A DNA stretch of 64,000 bases, taken from contig NZ_QUWV01000020.1 of assembly GCF_003403295.1 (NCBI RefSeq), positions 16,353-80,352 on the forward strand, written 5' to 3'. The notes beneath the pieces were generated by a model, which ran no database searches, was not told the DNA's origin, and was given only the letters and a program-made list of their open reading frames with translations. Both the position numbers and the translations under genes were made by a program. How positions within the stretch are numbered: the first letter of the stretch is position 1; the number at the start of each line of letters is the position of its first letter. Origin of the DNA: Komagataeibacter melaceti. GTDB taxonomy: Bacteria > Pseudomonadota > Alphaproteobacteria > Acetobacterales > Acetobacteraceae. Of the stretch, positions 46,476 to 55,955 are shown piece after piece.

Positions 46476-46541
46476 CTACCGGTGCAACAACATGGCGCGT
46501 GCCCGCACGGGCCATGCAGATGAATGAAGTGAAAGCGCGAT

Positions 46542-47159
46542 ATGAGCAAGCGCCTCGAGAGCAAATATAAAATCAACCGCCGCCTTGGCGTGAACCTGTG
46601 GGGCCGTGCGAAGTCCCCGGTCAACAAGCGCGAATACGGCCCCGGCCAGCATGGCCAGCGCCGCAAGCAGAAGCCCTCCGACTTCTCCGTGCAGCTGATG
46701 GCCAAGCAGAAGCTGAAGGGCTACTACGGCAACATCGGCGAAAAGCAGTTCCGCAAGTACTATGACGAGGCCGTCCGCCGCAAGGGCGATACCTCCGAGA
46801 ACCTGATCGACCTGCTGGAACGCCGGCTGGATGCGGTTGTCTACCGCATGAAGTTCGCGATCACCCCGTTCGCGGCACGCCAGTTCATCAGCCACGGCCA
46901 CATCACGGTCAACGGCCGCAAGGTCAACATCCCCTCCTTCCTGGTACGTGACGGTGATGTGATCGAGGTGCGTGAGAAGTCCAAGCAGCTCGCCATCGTG
47001 CTCGATGCGGCCCAGAGCGGCGAACGCGACGTTCCGGAATACATGGAAGTCGATCATCGCCAGATGAAGGGCACGTTCCTGCGCTCCGCCAAGCTGTCGG
47101 ACGTTCCCTATCCGGTCCAGATGGAACCGAACCTGGTCATCGAATTCTACTCTCGCTGA
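46542..47159 (+). CDS. rpsD: 30S ribosomal protein S4
   Basis: S4 is a primary 16S rRNA-binding protein of the small subunit. The 205-residue product begins [16 protein letters not shown], has GPGQHGQRR near residue 36 and an S4 RNA-binding domain ([12 protein letters not shown] to [11 protein letters not shown]). As in many alphaproteobacteria it stands apart from the alpha operon. A consensus promoter and structured leader precede it. Confidence 0.99.
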   Translation: MSKRLESKYKINRRLGVNLWGRAKSPVNKREYGPGQHGQRRKQKPSDFSVQLMAKQKLKGYYGNIGEKQFRKYYDEAVRRKGDTSENLIDLLERRLDAVVYRMKFAITPFAARQFISHGHITVNGRKVNIPSFLVRDGDVIEVREKSKQLAIVLDAAQSGERDVPEYMEVDHRQMKGTFLRSAKLSDVPYPVQMEPNLVIEFYSR

Positions 47160-47277
47160 TCTGGTCCCGGAACCGGGCAGACGTGACGCCGGGCGTGGGG
47201 CTGTGTCCCCGCGTCCGGCGTCCGCGTTTCTGGCCCCTGCCTGGTTCCTCTGCCTTGCCGCCGGGCCAGCCGCAGGA

Positions 47278-48840
47278 ATGGACACGCTCGTGAACGCCCC
47301 CGCAGCCGATACCTCGCTTGCCGCCGAAATTACCCGCCGGCGCACATTCGCCATCATCTCGCACCCTGATGCGGGCAAGACCACGCTGACCGAGCGCATC
47401 CTGCGCGCGGGCGGCGCGATCCAGATGGCGGGCAATGTCCGGGCCAAGGGTGAGCGGCGGCGCACGCGCTCGGACTGGATGGGCATCGAGCGTGACCGTG
47501 GCATCTCGGTCGTGACCTCGGTCATGACGTTCGAATATGGCGGCTGCATCTTCAACCTGCTCGACACGCCGGGCCATGAAGACTTCTCGGAAGATACCTA
47601 CCGCACGCTGACGGCGGTGGACGCCGCCGTGATGGTGATCGACGCCGCCAAGGGCATCGAGGCACGCACGCGCAAGCTGTTCGAGATCTGCCGCCTGCGC
47701 GACATCCCCATCGTGACCTTCATCAACAAGATGGACCGCGAATCGCAGGACCCGTTTGCCCTGCTTGATGAAATCTCGTCCTCCCTGGCGCTGGACACGG
47801 CACCGGCCACATGGCCCGTGGGGCGGGCGGCGCAGTTTGTCGGCACCTATGACCTGCGCAGCCGTGAGCTGCATGTCAGCGAGGAACTGGACCAGTCCGA
47901 CCCGCGCATGGTCCAGCTTGGCGAGGAACTGGAACTGGTGGAGGCGGCGCTGCCCCAGTTCGACCGTGAAAGTTTCAATGCGGGTCATCTCACACCGGTC
48001 TTCTTCGGGAGTGCGATGAAGGAAATCGGCGTGACCGACCTGCTGGACGCGCTGGCCGCCTTTGGCCCGCCGCCGCGCGACCAGGCGACCGAGACCCGCA
48101 ATGTCCGCGCCGATGAACCCGCGCTCACCGCGCTGGTGTTCAAGATCCAGGCGAACATGGACCCCAACCACCGCGACCGCATGGCGTTCGCCCGCATCTG
48201 TTCGGGCAAGCTGCAGCGTGGCATGCGGCTCAAGCATGTGCGCATTGGCAAGCAGTTCGCGCTCCATACCCCGCAGTTCTTCTTCGCCCGTGACCGCCAG
48301 CTTGCCGAGGAAGCCTTTGCGGGGGACGTGGTGGGCATTCCCAACCACGGCACGCTGCGCATTGGTGACACGCTGACCGAAGGCGAGGACCTGCGCTTTA
48401 CCGGCGTGCCCTACTTCGCGCCCGAAATCCTGCGCCGCGTGCGGCTGGATGACGCGATGAAGGCCAAGAAGCTGCGCCAGGCCCTGACCGAACTGGCTGA
48501 GGAAGGCGTGGTCCAGCTTTTCCGCCCGCAGGATGGCGCGCCGCCCATCGTGGGCGTGGTGGGCACGCTCCAGCTTGATGTGCTGCAATCCCGGCTCAAG
48601 GGTGAATATGGCGTGGCCATCGGCTTTGAATCGACGCCGTACAACCTTGCCCGCTGGGTCACCGGCCCGCGTGACAAGCTGGAGACGTTCTGCATGGCCA
48701 ACCGTTCGGCCATGGCGGACGATATTGATGGTGACCCGGTCTTCCTCGCATCCTCACCGTTCATGATGCGCCGCACGGCGGAAGGGAACCCCGACCTCGC
48801 CTTCCATGACATCAAGCAGATCGGGCAGGAAATCGGCTGA
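47278..48840 (+). CDS. prfC: Peptide chain release factor 3
   Basis: RF3 is a GTPase that recycles RF1 and RF2. The 520-residue product (E. coli 529) has G1 SHPDAGKTTLTE, switch II LDTPGHEDFSEDTYR and G4 NKMD, and the RF3-specific GNVRAKGERRRTRSDWMG segment near residue 60. The ATG at 47278 begins MDTLVNAP; the GTG four codons later is an alternative, and the upstream in-frame extension is not family-like. A GC-rich hairpin and a short Cys-containing leader frame follow before cysS. Confidence 0.96.
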   Translation: MDTLVNAPAADTSLAAEITRRRTFAIISHPDAGKTTLTERILRAGGAIQMAGNVRAKGERRRTRSDWMGIERDRGISVVTSVMTFEYGGCIFNLLDTPGHEDFSEDTYRTLTAVDAAVMVIDAAKGIEARTRKLFEICRLRDIPIVTFINKMDRESQDPFALLDEISSSLALDTAPATWPVGRAAQFVGTYDLRSRELHVSEELDQSDPRMVQLGEELELVEAALPQFDRESFNAGHLTPVFFGSAMKEIGVTDLLDALAAFGPPPRDQATETRNVRADEPALTALVFKIQANMDPNHRDRMAFARICSGKLQRGMRLKHVRIGKQFALHTPQFFFARDRQLAEEAFAGDVVGIPNHGTLRIGDTLTEGEDLRFTGVPYFAPEILRRVRLDDAMKAKKLRQALTELAEEGVVQLFRPQDGAPPIVGVVGTLQLDVLQSRLKGEYGVAIGFESTPYNLARWVTGPRDKLETFCMANRSAMADDIDGDPVFLASSPFMMRRTAEGNPDLAFHDIKQIGQEIG

Positions 48841-48849
48841 ATACGCGGC

Positions 48850-48870
48850 GGCGGCCCGCCGGGGGCCGCC
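48850..48870 (+). terminator. GC-rich hairpin between prfC and the cysS leader
   Basis: Stem GGCGGCCC / GGGCCGCC with a 5-nt loop. There is no T run, so it may be a weak terminator or processing barrier rather than a strong stop. Confidence 0.45.
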
Positions 48871-48900
48871 ATGCCCATCCGGCCACTACGGGAGACACAG

Positions 48901-48939
48901 ATGAAGCCTTGCGTCCCACCGGCTGTCTGTCGCATCTAG
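48901..48939 (+). CDS. Candidate cysteine-rich leader peptide upstream of cysS
   Basis: A 12-codon frame, MKPCVPPAVCRI, ends in TAG 7 nt before the cysS ATG. GGGAG stands 6 nt before its ATG, a good ribosome site, whereas cysS has no recognisable ribosome site. Two of 12 codons are Cys (TGC and TGT), and a Pro-Pro pair (CCA CCG), a known ribosome-slowing pattern, lies between them. This arrangement resembles amino-acid-responsive leader peptides; slow Cys decoding could change access to the cysS start. Conservation is not tested here. Confidence 0.55.
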   Translation: MKPCVPPAVCRI

Positions 48940-48946
48940 ACGCATC

Positions 48947-50314
48947 ATGCCCGATACACAGCCCCGCCTGCACCTGCACGACAGCAGGACACGCAGCACC
49001 GTTCCCTTCGTTCCGCTCGACCCGCTGAACGTTCGCGTCTATTACTGCGGTCCCACGGTCTATGATCTGGCGCATATCGGCAACCTGCGCGCCATGCTGA
49101 CCGCGGACGTGCTGGTGCGCCTGCTGCGCCACCTGTACCCCCACGTGACCTATGTGCGAAACATCACGGACGTGGATGACAAGATCAACGCCCGCGCGCT
49201 GGCCAATAGCGAATCCATAGCGGAGCTTACGGCACGCACCATCCGTGATTTCCATGATGACCTGGCCGCCGTATCCATCCTGCCGCCCGATGTGGAGCCA
49301 CGCGCGACCCACCATATCGGTGAAATGCAGGACATGATCCACCGCCTGATCAAAAGCGGACATGCCTATGAGGCCGAGGGGCATGTGCTGTTCGCGGTGG
49401 GTACCTACGATTCCTATGGCGCGCTGTCAGGCCGCAGCCCCGATGACCTGATTGCGGGCGCGCGGGTGGAGGTCGCCCCCTACAAGCGCGACCCCGGTGA
49501 TTTCGTGCTGTGGAAGCCATCGGACGACCAGACGCCGGGCTGGGACAGCCCGTGGGGCCGTGGGCGGCCGGGCTGGCATATCGAATGTTCGGCCATGTCA
49601 CACCGTTATCTGGGCGAAAGTTTTGACATCCATGGCGGCGGGTCGGACCTTCTGTTCCCCCACCATGAAAACGAACGCGCACAGAGTATGTGCTGCCACC
49701 CGCACGGACGTTTCGCCGCGCATTGGGTGCATAACGCCATGTTGCTGGTGAACGGGGAGAAGATGTCGAAATCCCTCGGCAACTTCCTGACCGTGCGCGA
49801 CGTGCTGCGCGACACCCCGGCGGAAGCACTGCGCCTGCTGCTGCTGCGTGCACAGTACCGCTCGGTCCTGAACTTCACGCAGGCCGGGCTGGACGAGGCC
49901 CGCCAGATGCTGGACCGCTTCTACCGCGCGCTGGAACACCTGCCCGAACAGCCCGCTCCCCTGCCCCCGCCGCCCGATGGCTTCGTGTCCATGCTGTGCG
50001 ATGACCTGAACACGCCCCGCGCGCTGGCGGAAATGCACGCGCTGGCCGATGCGGCGCTGGGTGGCGATACGCTGGCCGCACGCCAGCTCAAGGCGGCGGG
50101 CAACCTGATCGGCCTGCTGCATGACACGCCCGAGCAGTGGTTCCGTGGCCGCAGCACGGTAGATGCTGGCGCCATCGAGGCCCTGATTGCCGAGCGTCTG
50201 GCCGCCCGCAAGGCGCGTGACTTCGGCCGGGCCGACGCCATACGCAATGAACTGGCGGCGCAGGGCATCATACTTGAAGACGGCCCGCAGGGTACGACAT
50301 GGAGGCAGGCATGA
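48947..50314 (+). CDS. cysS: Cysteinyl-tRNA synthetase
   Basis: CysRS charges tRNA-Cys. The 455-residue product has the zinc-site Cys 34 in YYCGPTVYD, the HIGN form of the HIGH motif (43-46), the zinc-binding WHIECSAMS, and [10 protein letters not shown]. The length matches E. coli (461). The ATG at 48947 has no Shine-Dalgarno sequence; the preceding small frame may deliver ribosomes to it. Its stop overlaps the next ATG (ATGA). Confidence 0.98.
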   Translation: MPDTQPRLHLHDSRTRSTVPFVPLDPLNVRVYYCGPTVYDLAHIGNLRAMLTADVLVRLLRHLYPHVTYVRNITDVDDKINARALANSESIAELTARTIRDFHDDLAAVSILPPDVEPRATHHIGEMQDMIHRLIKSGHAYEAEGHVLFAVGTYDSYGALSGRSPDDLIAGARVEVAPYKRDPGDFVLWKPSDDQTPGWDSPWGRGRPGWHIECSAMSHRYLGESFDIHGGGSDLLFPHHENERAQSMCCHPHGRFAAHWVHNAMLLVNGEKMSKSLGNFLTVRDVLRDTPAEALRLLLLRAQYRSVLNFTQAGLDEARQMLDRFYRALEHLPEQPAPLPPPPDGFVSMLCDDLNTPRALAEMHALADAALGGDTLAARQLKAAGNLIGLLHDTPEQWFRGRSTVDAGAIEALIAERLAARKARDFGRADAIRNELAAQGIILEDGPQGTTWRQA

Positions 50315-51096
50315 CCGGACGTGATGGCGGGGCGGATATCGGCCCCATCGGCAACAGTCCGGTCGTCATCCTCGTGCGGCCCCAGATGGCCGAGAACATC
50401 GGCACCACCGCGCGCGCCATGGCCAATGGCGGGCTGTTTCACATGCGCCTTGTCGCCCCGCGTGACGGCTGGCCGCTGGAACGCGCATGGCGCAGCGCAT
50501 CAGGGGCCGACCGCATACTCGAATCCGCCACCGTGTTCGATACGGTGGATGACGCGGTGGCCGACCTGCATCATGTCTTCGCCACCTGCCCGCGCCCGCG
50601 CCATATCGTCAAGTCGGTCCTGACCGCGCGCGGCGGGGCGGCCGAACTGCGTGAGATGACGGGACGCGGGCTGAAGGTGGGCCTGATGTTCGGCCCCGAA
50701 CGCGCCGGTCTGGACAACGAGGACATGGCCCGCGCCGACGCCCTGATCCGCTACCCGCTCAACCCCGCCTTCATGTCGCTCAATCTGGCGCAGGCGGTCA
50801 TGATCATGGCCTATGAATGGTGGATGGCGCAGGACGACACGCCGCCGCGCACCCTCATGACCAATGAGACGCATGTGGCAACCCGGGGCGAGCTGGACAA
50901 TTTCATGCGCCACCTCATCACCGATCTGGATGACTGCGGCTTCCTGCGCAATGAGCAGAAGCGCGCGGGCATGGTGCGCAACCTGCGGCACTTCTTCCTG
51001 CGTGGCGAGGTGACGGAACAGGAACTGCGCACGCTGCACGGCGTGGTGACCGAACTCTCACGCGGGCGCAAGGCGCGGCAGGCAGGCGACAGGTAA
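50311..51096 (+). CDS. trmJ: SpoU-type RNA 2'-O-methyltransferase, TrmJ-like
   Basis: TrmJ methylates the ribose at position 32 of tRNAs. The 261-residue SPOUT protein has VILVRPQMAENIGTTARAM near residue 20 (motif 1), GLMFGPERAGLDNEDMARAD near residue 130 and the knot motif NPAFMSLNLAQAVMIMAYE near 155. The start ATG overlaps the cysS stop and has GGAGG before it. Co-translation with a tRNA synthetase fits a tRNA-modification role. TrmJ is the best family match, but rRNA targets are not excluded. Confidence 0.88.
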   Translation: MTGRDGGADIGPIGNSPVVILVRPQMAENIGTTARAMANGGLFHMRLVAPRDGWPLERAWRSASGADRILESATVFDTVDDAVADLHHVFATCPRPRHIVKSVLTARGGAAELREMTGRGLKVGLMFGPERAGLDNEDMARADALIRYPLNPAFMSLNLAQAVMIMAYEWWMAQDDTPPRTLMTNETHVATRGELDNFMRHLITDLDDCGFLRNEQKRAGMVRNLRHFFLRGEVTEQELRTLHGVVTELSRGRKARQAGDR

Positions 51097-51126
51097 ACAC
51101 CTGCCCACAGAGCATTGCGCCAGTCA

Positions 51127-51182
51127 TGATGAAGTTTTTGGTGAAGCTTTTTGAAAAAAGGCGGCACCCAAAAACTTCCATG
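51127..51182. repeat. Palindromic dispersed repeat, short form
   Basis: It begins TGATGAAGTTTTTGGTGAAG and ends in CACCCAAAAACTTCCATG, so its ends can pair. A longer inverted relative lies at 61539-61624. Compared with that copy, this one lacks about 30 nt in the middle, between two CTTTTT-type segments. Elements with AAGTTTTTGG ends are, to my recollection, frequent between genes in Komagataeibacter. Confidence 0.7.
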
Positions 51183-51193
51183 TTCATCAACTG

Positions 51194-51225
51194 AAAAAGG
51201 CCCGGTCTGGAACCGGGCCTTTTTT
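51194..51225. terminator. Bidirectional terminator between trmJ-like gene and gltX
   Basis: Perfect stem GGCCCGGT / ACCGGGCC with a 5-nt loop, flanked by a run of A on the left and a run of T on the right, so it works in both directions; it ends 5 nt before the gltX stop codon. Confidence 0.93.
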
Positions 51226-51229
51226 CATG

Positions 51230-52567
51230 TCAGCGCGATACGATCCGCAGCCGCCCGGCTACGCGCTCGCGCCCCATGAGCGGGAGCAGCTCACGCATTT
51301 CCGGCCCGCTATCCTCACCCGTCAGGGCAAGGCGCAGGGGATGATACAGCGCGCGCCCGGTGCGGCCCGTGGCCTCACGCACGGTGATGGTCCATGTCTT
51401 CCATGTCGTGTCGTCCCACGGTTCGGCGGGCAGGCATTCAAGCGCCTGAAGCAGGAAGGGTGTGTCCTGCGCGTCCATTACCGGCGGCACGATCTCGCCC
51501 GCCACCACGTCCCACCACAGGCGCAGTTCACTGGCCATGTCCACATTGCCGCGCACGGCGTGCCAGAAGGCCTCGGTCGCGCCCTCGGGCAGGCGGGTGC
51601 GGATTTCCTCAAACGGCATGGCCTGCATGATGCGCCGGTTCAGCCCCAGCAACTGCCGCATGTCAAAGCGCGCGGCAGAGCGTGAGACGCGGCCGAGGTC
51701 GTAATGCGCAGCCAGTTCATCGAACGAAAGCGGGGCCGGGTCATCCGCGCTGCCAAGGCGGGCAAGATAGGATACCACGGCGGAGGGTTCGATCCCGTCC
51801 TGCCTGAGCGCGCGAATCGACAGCCCATCAAAACGCTTTGACAGCTTGCCCCCGCCCTCATCGAGCAGAAGCGGCAGATGCGCGAAGGTAAAGCGGTTGC
51901 GTTTCGCGCCCAGCGCCTCGGCAATGTCGATCTGCACGCCGGTATTGGTCACGTGGTCCTCACCACGGATGACGTGGGTGATGCCCAGTTCCATGTCATC
52001 CACGACCGAGGCCAGCGTGTACAGCACCGTGCCATCGGCGCGCACCAGCACCGGGTCGGAAATGGCGGGCAGCTTCACACGAGACGGCCCCATGACAAGG
52101 TCGTTCCATTCCACCGTGCGGTGGTCCGACAGGCGGAAGCGCCAGTACGGCACCTTGCCATTGGCTTCGGCCTGTGCGCGCTGCTGAGGCGTCATGCGCA
52201 GCATCGCCCGGTCATAGATGGGGGGCTTGCGCATGCGGATGCGCGCCTCACGCTTGGAGGCGAGTTCCTGCTCGCTCTCGAAGCACGGGTAAAGCCGCCC
52301 GCTGGCCTTCAGATGCTCAATGGCCAGCGCGTAGCGGTCCAGCCGGTCCGACTGGCGGACATATTCGTCCCACTCAATGCCCAGCCAGCGCAGGTCATCC
52401 TGAAGGGCCTGCACGTATTCCTCTTTCGAGCGGCCCCTGTCGGTATCATCAATCCGCAGCAGGAAACGCGCGCCGTTGTGGCGGGCAAACAGGGCATTGG
52501 CAATGGCCTGACGCGCATTGCCAACATGGATCAGCCCGGTCGGGCTGGGCGCAAAACGGAGTTTCAT
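51230..52567 (-). CDS. gltX: Glutamyl-tRNA synthetase
   Basis: The 445-residue enzyme has the class I motifs FAPSPTGLIHVGNARQA (HIGH as HVGN) and KLSKRFDGLS, with the Glu-binding LLRIDDTDRGRS near residue 38. Many alphaproteobacteria have two gltX genes, one of which misacylates tRNA-Gln for amidation; I cannot tell which this is from one window. The ATG at 52567 begins MKLRFAPSPTG. Conserved length. Confidence 0.96.
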   Translation of the reverse strand: MKLRFAPSPTGLIHVGNARQAIANALFARHNGARFLLRIDDTDRGRSKEEYVQALQDDLRWLGIEWDEYVRQSDRLDRYALAIEHLKASGRLYPCFESEQELASKREARIRMRKPPIYDRAMLRMTPQQRAQAEANGKVPYWRFRLSDHRTVEWNDLVMGPSRVKLPAISDPVLVRADGTVLYTLASVVDDMELGITHVIRGEDHVTNTGVQIDIAEALGAKRNRFTFAHLPLLLDEGGGKLSKRFDGLSIRALRQDGIEPSAVVSYLARLGSADDPAPLSFDELAAHYDLGRVSRSAARFDMRQLLGLNRRIMQAMPFEEIRTRLPEGATEAFWHAVRGNVDMASELRLWWDVVAGEIVPPVMDAQDTPFLLQALECLPAEPWDDTTWKTWTITVREATGRTGRALYHPLRLALTGEDSGPEMRELLPLMGRERVAGRLRIVSR

Positions 52568-52639
52568 GCCCCCTATATGCGGCGATCACGCCCGAAACGC
52601 CAGAGAGCATCCACCCGGCAATGCGCGATGGGCGCGAAC

Positions 52640-53008
52640 TCAGTCCTCCGCGTCGTCATCATCCGCGCGGCGGGGGTCGAAGGCGCGCCAGTCACGCTCC
52701 ATGGGTGTTGCGGCATGGGCCGCGAAATCGTCCAGTTCATTGGCCGAACGCCAGCCCATGTCACCGGCTTCGAGCACCTCGGCATCCTCCCCGAAGGAGA
52801 ACCATGCCTTGAGCACCTCGGCAGGGGAAAGGCCGGCCATGCGGCAGCGCTCGATACTGTCGCGCACATAGGCGCGCGCGAAGGCGTTGGCCTGTATCAG
52901 GTCGGGAAAGCCGCCCACTTCCTCCACGATATTGTCCTCGGCGCCGCCTGACAGATCCAGAATCCGCACGCGCCACCCCTCCGCAGGGGCAAAAATGGTC
53001 TCTGACAA
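52640..53008 (-). CDS. Conserved hypothetical acidic protein
   Basis: The 122-residue protein is acidic with a run of Asp/Glu at the C-terminus (RADDDDAED). Its middle (about residues 35-75) looks helical with QANAFARAYVRDSIERCR. The start is TTG at 53008 with GAAAGG before it; the GTG nine codons upstream is an alternative. It has no signal peptide or membrane segment. I do not recognise a domain. It lies between pncB and gltX on the same strand, 42 nt after pncB. Confidence 0.65.
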   Translation of the reverse strand: MSETIFAPAEGWRVRILDLSGGAEDNIVEEVGGFPDLIQANAFARAYVRDSIERCRMAGLSPAEVLKAWFSFGEDAEVLEAGDMGWRSANELDDFAAHAATPMERDWRAFDPRRADDDDAED

Positions 53009-53050
53009 GATGAAGCCTTTCGTTATCCGCCCCACTTGGGGGCCGCATGC

Positions 53051-54217
53051 CTACAGGTCGCTTTTGCGGCGCAGCAGGAACTCACGCCCCACCTTGACCC
53101 GTGGCGTATCGTCATAGGCCACAATGTCTGCCGTGGCATAGGTTTCCGACCAGCGATCGGGAATGAAGGAACCGGTGCCGATTACATCGACCGGGGCGTG
53201 GGCGTCCGCCATGCTCAGGCATTTTTCCACACTGAAGCCCGATGACGCAATGATGCGGACATGGGCGAATCCGGCCTCGTCCAGCACCTCGCGCATGCGC
53301 CAGATGGCGGCGGCGGAAACCCCGGTGCCGACAAGGTAGCGCAGTTCCTTGTCCGAACGGTAGCGCCGGATGCTGCCTGGCGAGTGCCGTTCCAGCACGG
53401 CGTAGGATGATGCCGGGTCCAGCCCCTCCAGAAACCGCCCGCCATGGGTGTCGAGCCGCACGGCCAGCCGCCCGGTGGCGGCAAGTTCGGGAAAATGGCG
53501 GCAGACTTCCAGCGCGTCCGTGATCTCATGGCCGAAATAATCGACCAGCACCACCAGGTCCGTATCGGGATAGACCGCGTGGAACATCTCGGCGGCGGCG
53601 AGGGTGGAGCCAGCATAGCCCACCAGCGCGTGCGGCATGGTGCCCAGCCCGCGGGACGTGCCGAAATAATGCGCCGTGGCGTCGTTCGCCCCGCCAATGA
53701 AGCCCTGCGCGCCCTCCCTGCGGGCCGCGCTGCTCCCGACCGAGGCGGCATAGGCCATCTGGTCCTGCATGTCGAAGCCCGCGCAGTGCCGGGCCTCCAT
53801 GGCCATGAAGCGCACATGCGGCAGCGCCATGGCCATCTGGTAAGCATTATGGGCCGCCACACAGGCAGGCCCCAGCAACTGGAGCACCAGCGTCTCAAGC
53901 GGCGCAAGCTGCGCGAATGACCCGGTGATGTAGGCCAGCGGTTCACCCGCGCCCACCCATGTCCCTTCGGGGAACATGACCGTACATTCGATCGTGGCCC
54001 CGGATTCGGCGGCAACGGCGTGCAGCCACTCCACCATGAGCCGTGGGGCCGAGATGACCGGGCGGCGCAGGAAGATGGCGTAAGTCACCTTCCTGTCCCC
54101 AAAGCGTTCGACAATGGCGCGCGTGCGATTGAAATAGGCATCCGTGCGGGCGGCGATCACATTGTCCGCCACCACGCGCGCTGCCATGCCCCCGCCGGGG
54201 CGCTCACCCTGGGTCAT
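53051..54217 (-). CDS. pncB: Nicotinate phosphoribosyltransferase
   Basis: PncB makes nicotinate mononucleotide in NAD salvage. The 388-residue protein has TDAYFNRTRAIVE, GGANDATAHYFGTSRGLGTMPHALVG containing the phosphorylated-His-type segment near residue 210, and VRLDTHGGRFLEG plus IIASSGFSVEKC for phosphoribosyl binding. TGGAGGTTAC precedes the ATG. It follows the DAHP synthase gene by 29 nt on the same strand. Confidence 0.94.
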   Translation of the reverse strand: MTQGERPGGGMAARVVADNVIAARTDAYFNRTRAIVERFGDRKVTYAIFLRRPVISAPRLMVEWLHAVAAESGATIECTVMFPEGTWVGAGEPLAYITGSFAQLAPLETLVLQLLGPACVAAHNAYQMAMALPHVRFMAMEARHCAGFDMQDQMAYAASVGSSAARREGAQGFIGGANDATAHYFGTSRGLGTMPHALVGYAGSTLAAAEMFHAVYPDTDLVVLVDYFGHEITDALEVCRHFPELAATGRLAVRLDTHGGRFLEGLDPASSYAVLERHSPGSIRRYRSDKELRYLVGTGVSAAAIWRMREVLDEAGFAHVRIIASSGFSVEKCLSMADAHAPVDVIGTGSFIPDRWSETYATADIVAYDDTPRVKVGREFLLRRKSDL

Positions 54218-54246
54218 GTAACCTCCAGTTCCCCCAAGGGGTGGAA

Positions 54247-55650
54247 CTAGAGCGCCCCACCCCCGATGCGACGCACCCGCGTCTTCAGTTCCTCGGCCAG
54301 ACGGAACGCCATCTCAAGCGACTGCTCCGCATTCAGGCGCGGGTCGCAGAAGGTCTCGTAGCGTTCGCCCAGATCATCTTCCGTCAGGCGATGCGCGCCG
54401 CCAATGCATTCCGTCACATTCTGGCCGGTCATTTCGAAATGTACGCCGCCGGGGCTGGCGTCCGCAGCCTCGAACACATCGAAGAACCCGTGGATTTCGG
54501 ACAGGATGGCATCGAACGAGCGTGTCTTGACGCCTGTGCTGGTGGCACTTGTGTTACCGTGCATCGGGTCACATAGCCATGTGACCGTGCGCCCCGTCGC
54601 CATCACTTTATCGAGCAGCGGCGGCAGGTGGTCACGCACCTTGCCCGCACCCATGCGCGAAATGAGGGAGATGCGGCCGGCTTCATCCTCGGGGTTGAGG
54701 ATGTCGAGAAGCTGCTCCAGATCCTCGATGGTGGTGGTAGGACCGACCTTGATGCCGATGGGGTTGCGCACGCCGCGCAGGAACTCGACATGCGCGCCAT
54801 CGGGCTGGCGGGTGCGGTCACCGATCCACACGAAATGGGCCGAGCAGTCATACCATTCGCCCGATGTCGAATCGATGCGGGTCAGCGCCTGCTCATAGGG
54901 CAGCAGCAGCGCCTCGTGCGAGGTGTAGAACTCGGTCTCGTCAATCTGCGGCGTGGTGGTGGCCGTCAGCCCGCACGCGGCCATGAAGTCCAGCGTCTCG
55001 CCAATGCGTTCGGCAAGCTGGCCGTACTGCTGGGCCAGCGGCGAACGCTCGACAAAGCCGAGGTTCCAGCGATGCACCTCATGCAGGTTGGCGTAACCGC
55101 CACCGGCAAAGGCGCGCAGCAGGTTCATGGTGCCGACGGACTGGAAATACCCCGTCTCCATCCGCGCGGGATCGGGCACGCGCGCGGCCTCGGTGAAGTC
55201 GGAGCCGTTGATGATGTCGCCACGGTAGGACGGCAGGGTCACGCCACCCTTCGTTTCGGTATCGGCCGAACGCGGCTTGGCGTACTGCCCCGCCATGCGC
55301 CCGATCTTGATGACCGGAACCTTGGCGCCGAAGGTCAGCACCACCGCCATCTGCAGCAGCACGCGGAAGGTGTCGCGCACGATGTCGGCCGTGAATTCAC
55401 TGAAGCTTTCGGCACATGCGCCGCCCTGCAGCACGAAGGCCTGCCCGCGTGCCGCCTTGGCCAGATGGGCGCGCAGGCGGCGGGCCTCACCGGCGAAGAC
55501 CAGCGGCGGGTAACGGCGCAGGCGGGCCTCTACCGCCTCAAGGGCTGTCTCGTCTGGGTATCGCGGCATCTGCCGCGCCGGAAACGACCGCCAGCTCTCC
55601 GGCGTCCAGGCCTGCCGGGAAGAACTGTTGGGGCTGTGCGTCGCACTCAT
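54247..55650 (-). CDS. Class II 3-deoxy-7-phosphoheptulonate (DAHP) synthase
   Basis: DAHP synthase condenses PEP and erythrose 4-phosphate, the entry to aromatic amino acid synthesis. The 467-residue product is of the plant-like class [21 protein letters not shown] at the N-terminus, [43 protein letters not shown] and DPMHGNT. The ATG at 55650 matches the family start; the in-frame extension to 55860 does not. AGGATC lies upstream. The next pathway steps in this window are carried by aroK-aroB at 32287-34020. Confidence 0.95.
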   Translation of the reverse strand: MSATHSPNSSSRQAWTPESWRSFPARQMPRYPDETALEAVEARLRRYPPLVFAGEARRLRAHLAKAARGQAFVLQGGACAESFSEFTADIVRDTFRVLLQMAVVLTFGAKVPVIKIGRMAGQYAKPRSADTETKGGVTLPSYRGDIINGSDFTEAARVPDPARMETGYFQSVGTMNLLRAFAGGGYANLHEVHRWNLGFVERSPLAQQYGQLAERIGETLDFMAACGLTATTTPQIDETEFYTSHEALLLPYEQALTRIDSTSGEWYDCSAHFVWIGDRTRQPDGAHVEFLRGVRNPIGIKVGPTTTIEDLEQLLDILNPEDEAGRISLISRMGAGKVRDHLPPLLDKVMATGRTVTWLCDPMHGNTSATSTGVKTRSFDAILSEIHGFFDVFEAADASPGGVHFEMTGQNVTECIGGAHRLTEDDLGERYETFCDPRLNAEQSLEMAFRLAEELKTRVRRIGGGAL

Positions 55651-55955
55651 GGGTCGGATCCTAATTCCTCTTGATACAAGACAATCCCCGCCCGTGGCGG
55701 GAGGGGGAGCCTTTATGTCGAAAAACACGCGGCATGGCAAAGCCTGTTCTTGGCCTGATGTGTCATTGCCCGCCGCCAGTGGGTGCCTGATGTTGCATTG
55801 TGGCCACATACGGGCTGTATCCATGCGGTTTATGGTCGCATTGGCATGGCTGTGCCCCATTATGTAAAAGGAACATGGTTGGCCTGCCGCGCCGGGACTT
55901 CCCTGCGGGAAGCGGGGTTGGCATGCTGTACTTTCAGGTAAAAGGATTACGGATC
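55651..55955. promoter_or_regulatory. 305-nt divergent region
   Basis: It separates the DAHP synthase gene (minus) from a small secreted-protein gene (plus). Visible structure: a hairpin CCCGCC-CGT-GGCGGG near 55688-55702 and CTTCCC-TGC-GGGAAG at 55898-55912. No aromatic-residue-rich leader peptide is evident before the DAHP synthase gene. No gene is supported. Confidence 0.45.

Larger units (their letters stand above)
46223..46541 (+). promoter_or_regulatory. 319-nt region between hdeD and rpsD, with rpsD leader
   Basis: No gene is supported. It contains the rpsD promoter (46341-46370) and a leader of about 165 nt with the hairpin at 46453-46475 and a second GC-rich fold near 46490-46516. 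The hdeD promoter must lie at the left end on the minus strand. Confidence 0.6.

Noticed and set aside
46462..46527. 21-codon frame in the rpsD leader
   Set aside because: It starts within the hairpin loop, has no convincing ribosome site and no codon bias pointing to a leader-peptide role.
47137..48588. 483-codon open frame on the minus strand
   Set aside because: It is antisense to prfC and has no recognisable domain.
55651..55860. N-terminal extension of the DAHP synthase frame
   Set aside because: About 70 extra in-frame codons before ATG 55650 have no likeness to class II DAHP synthases, which begin near the WTPESWR segment.
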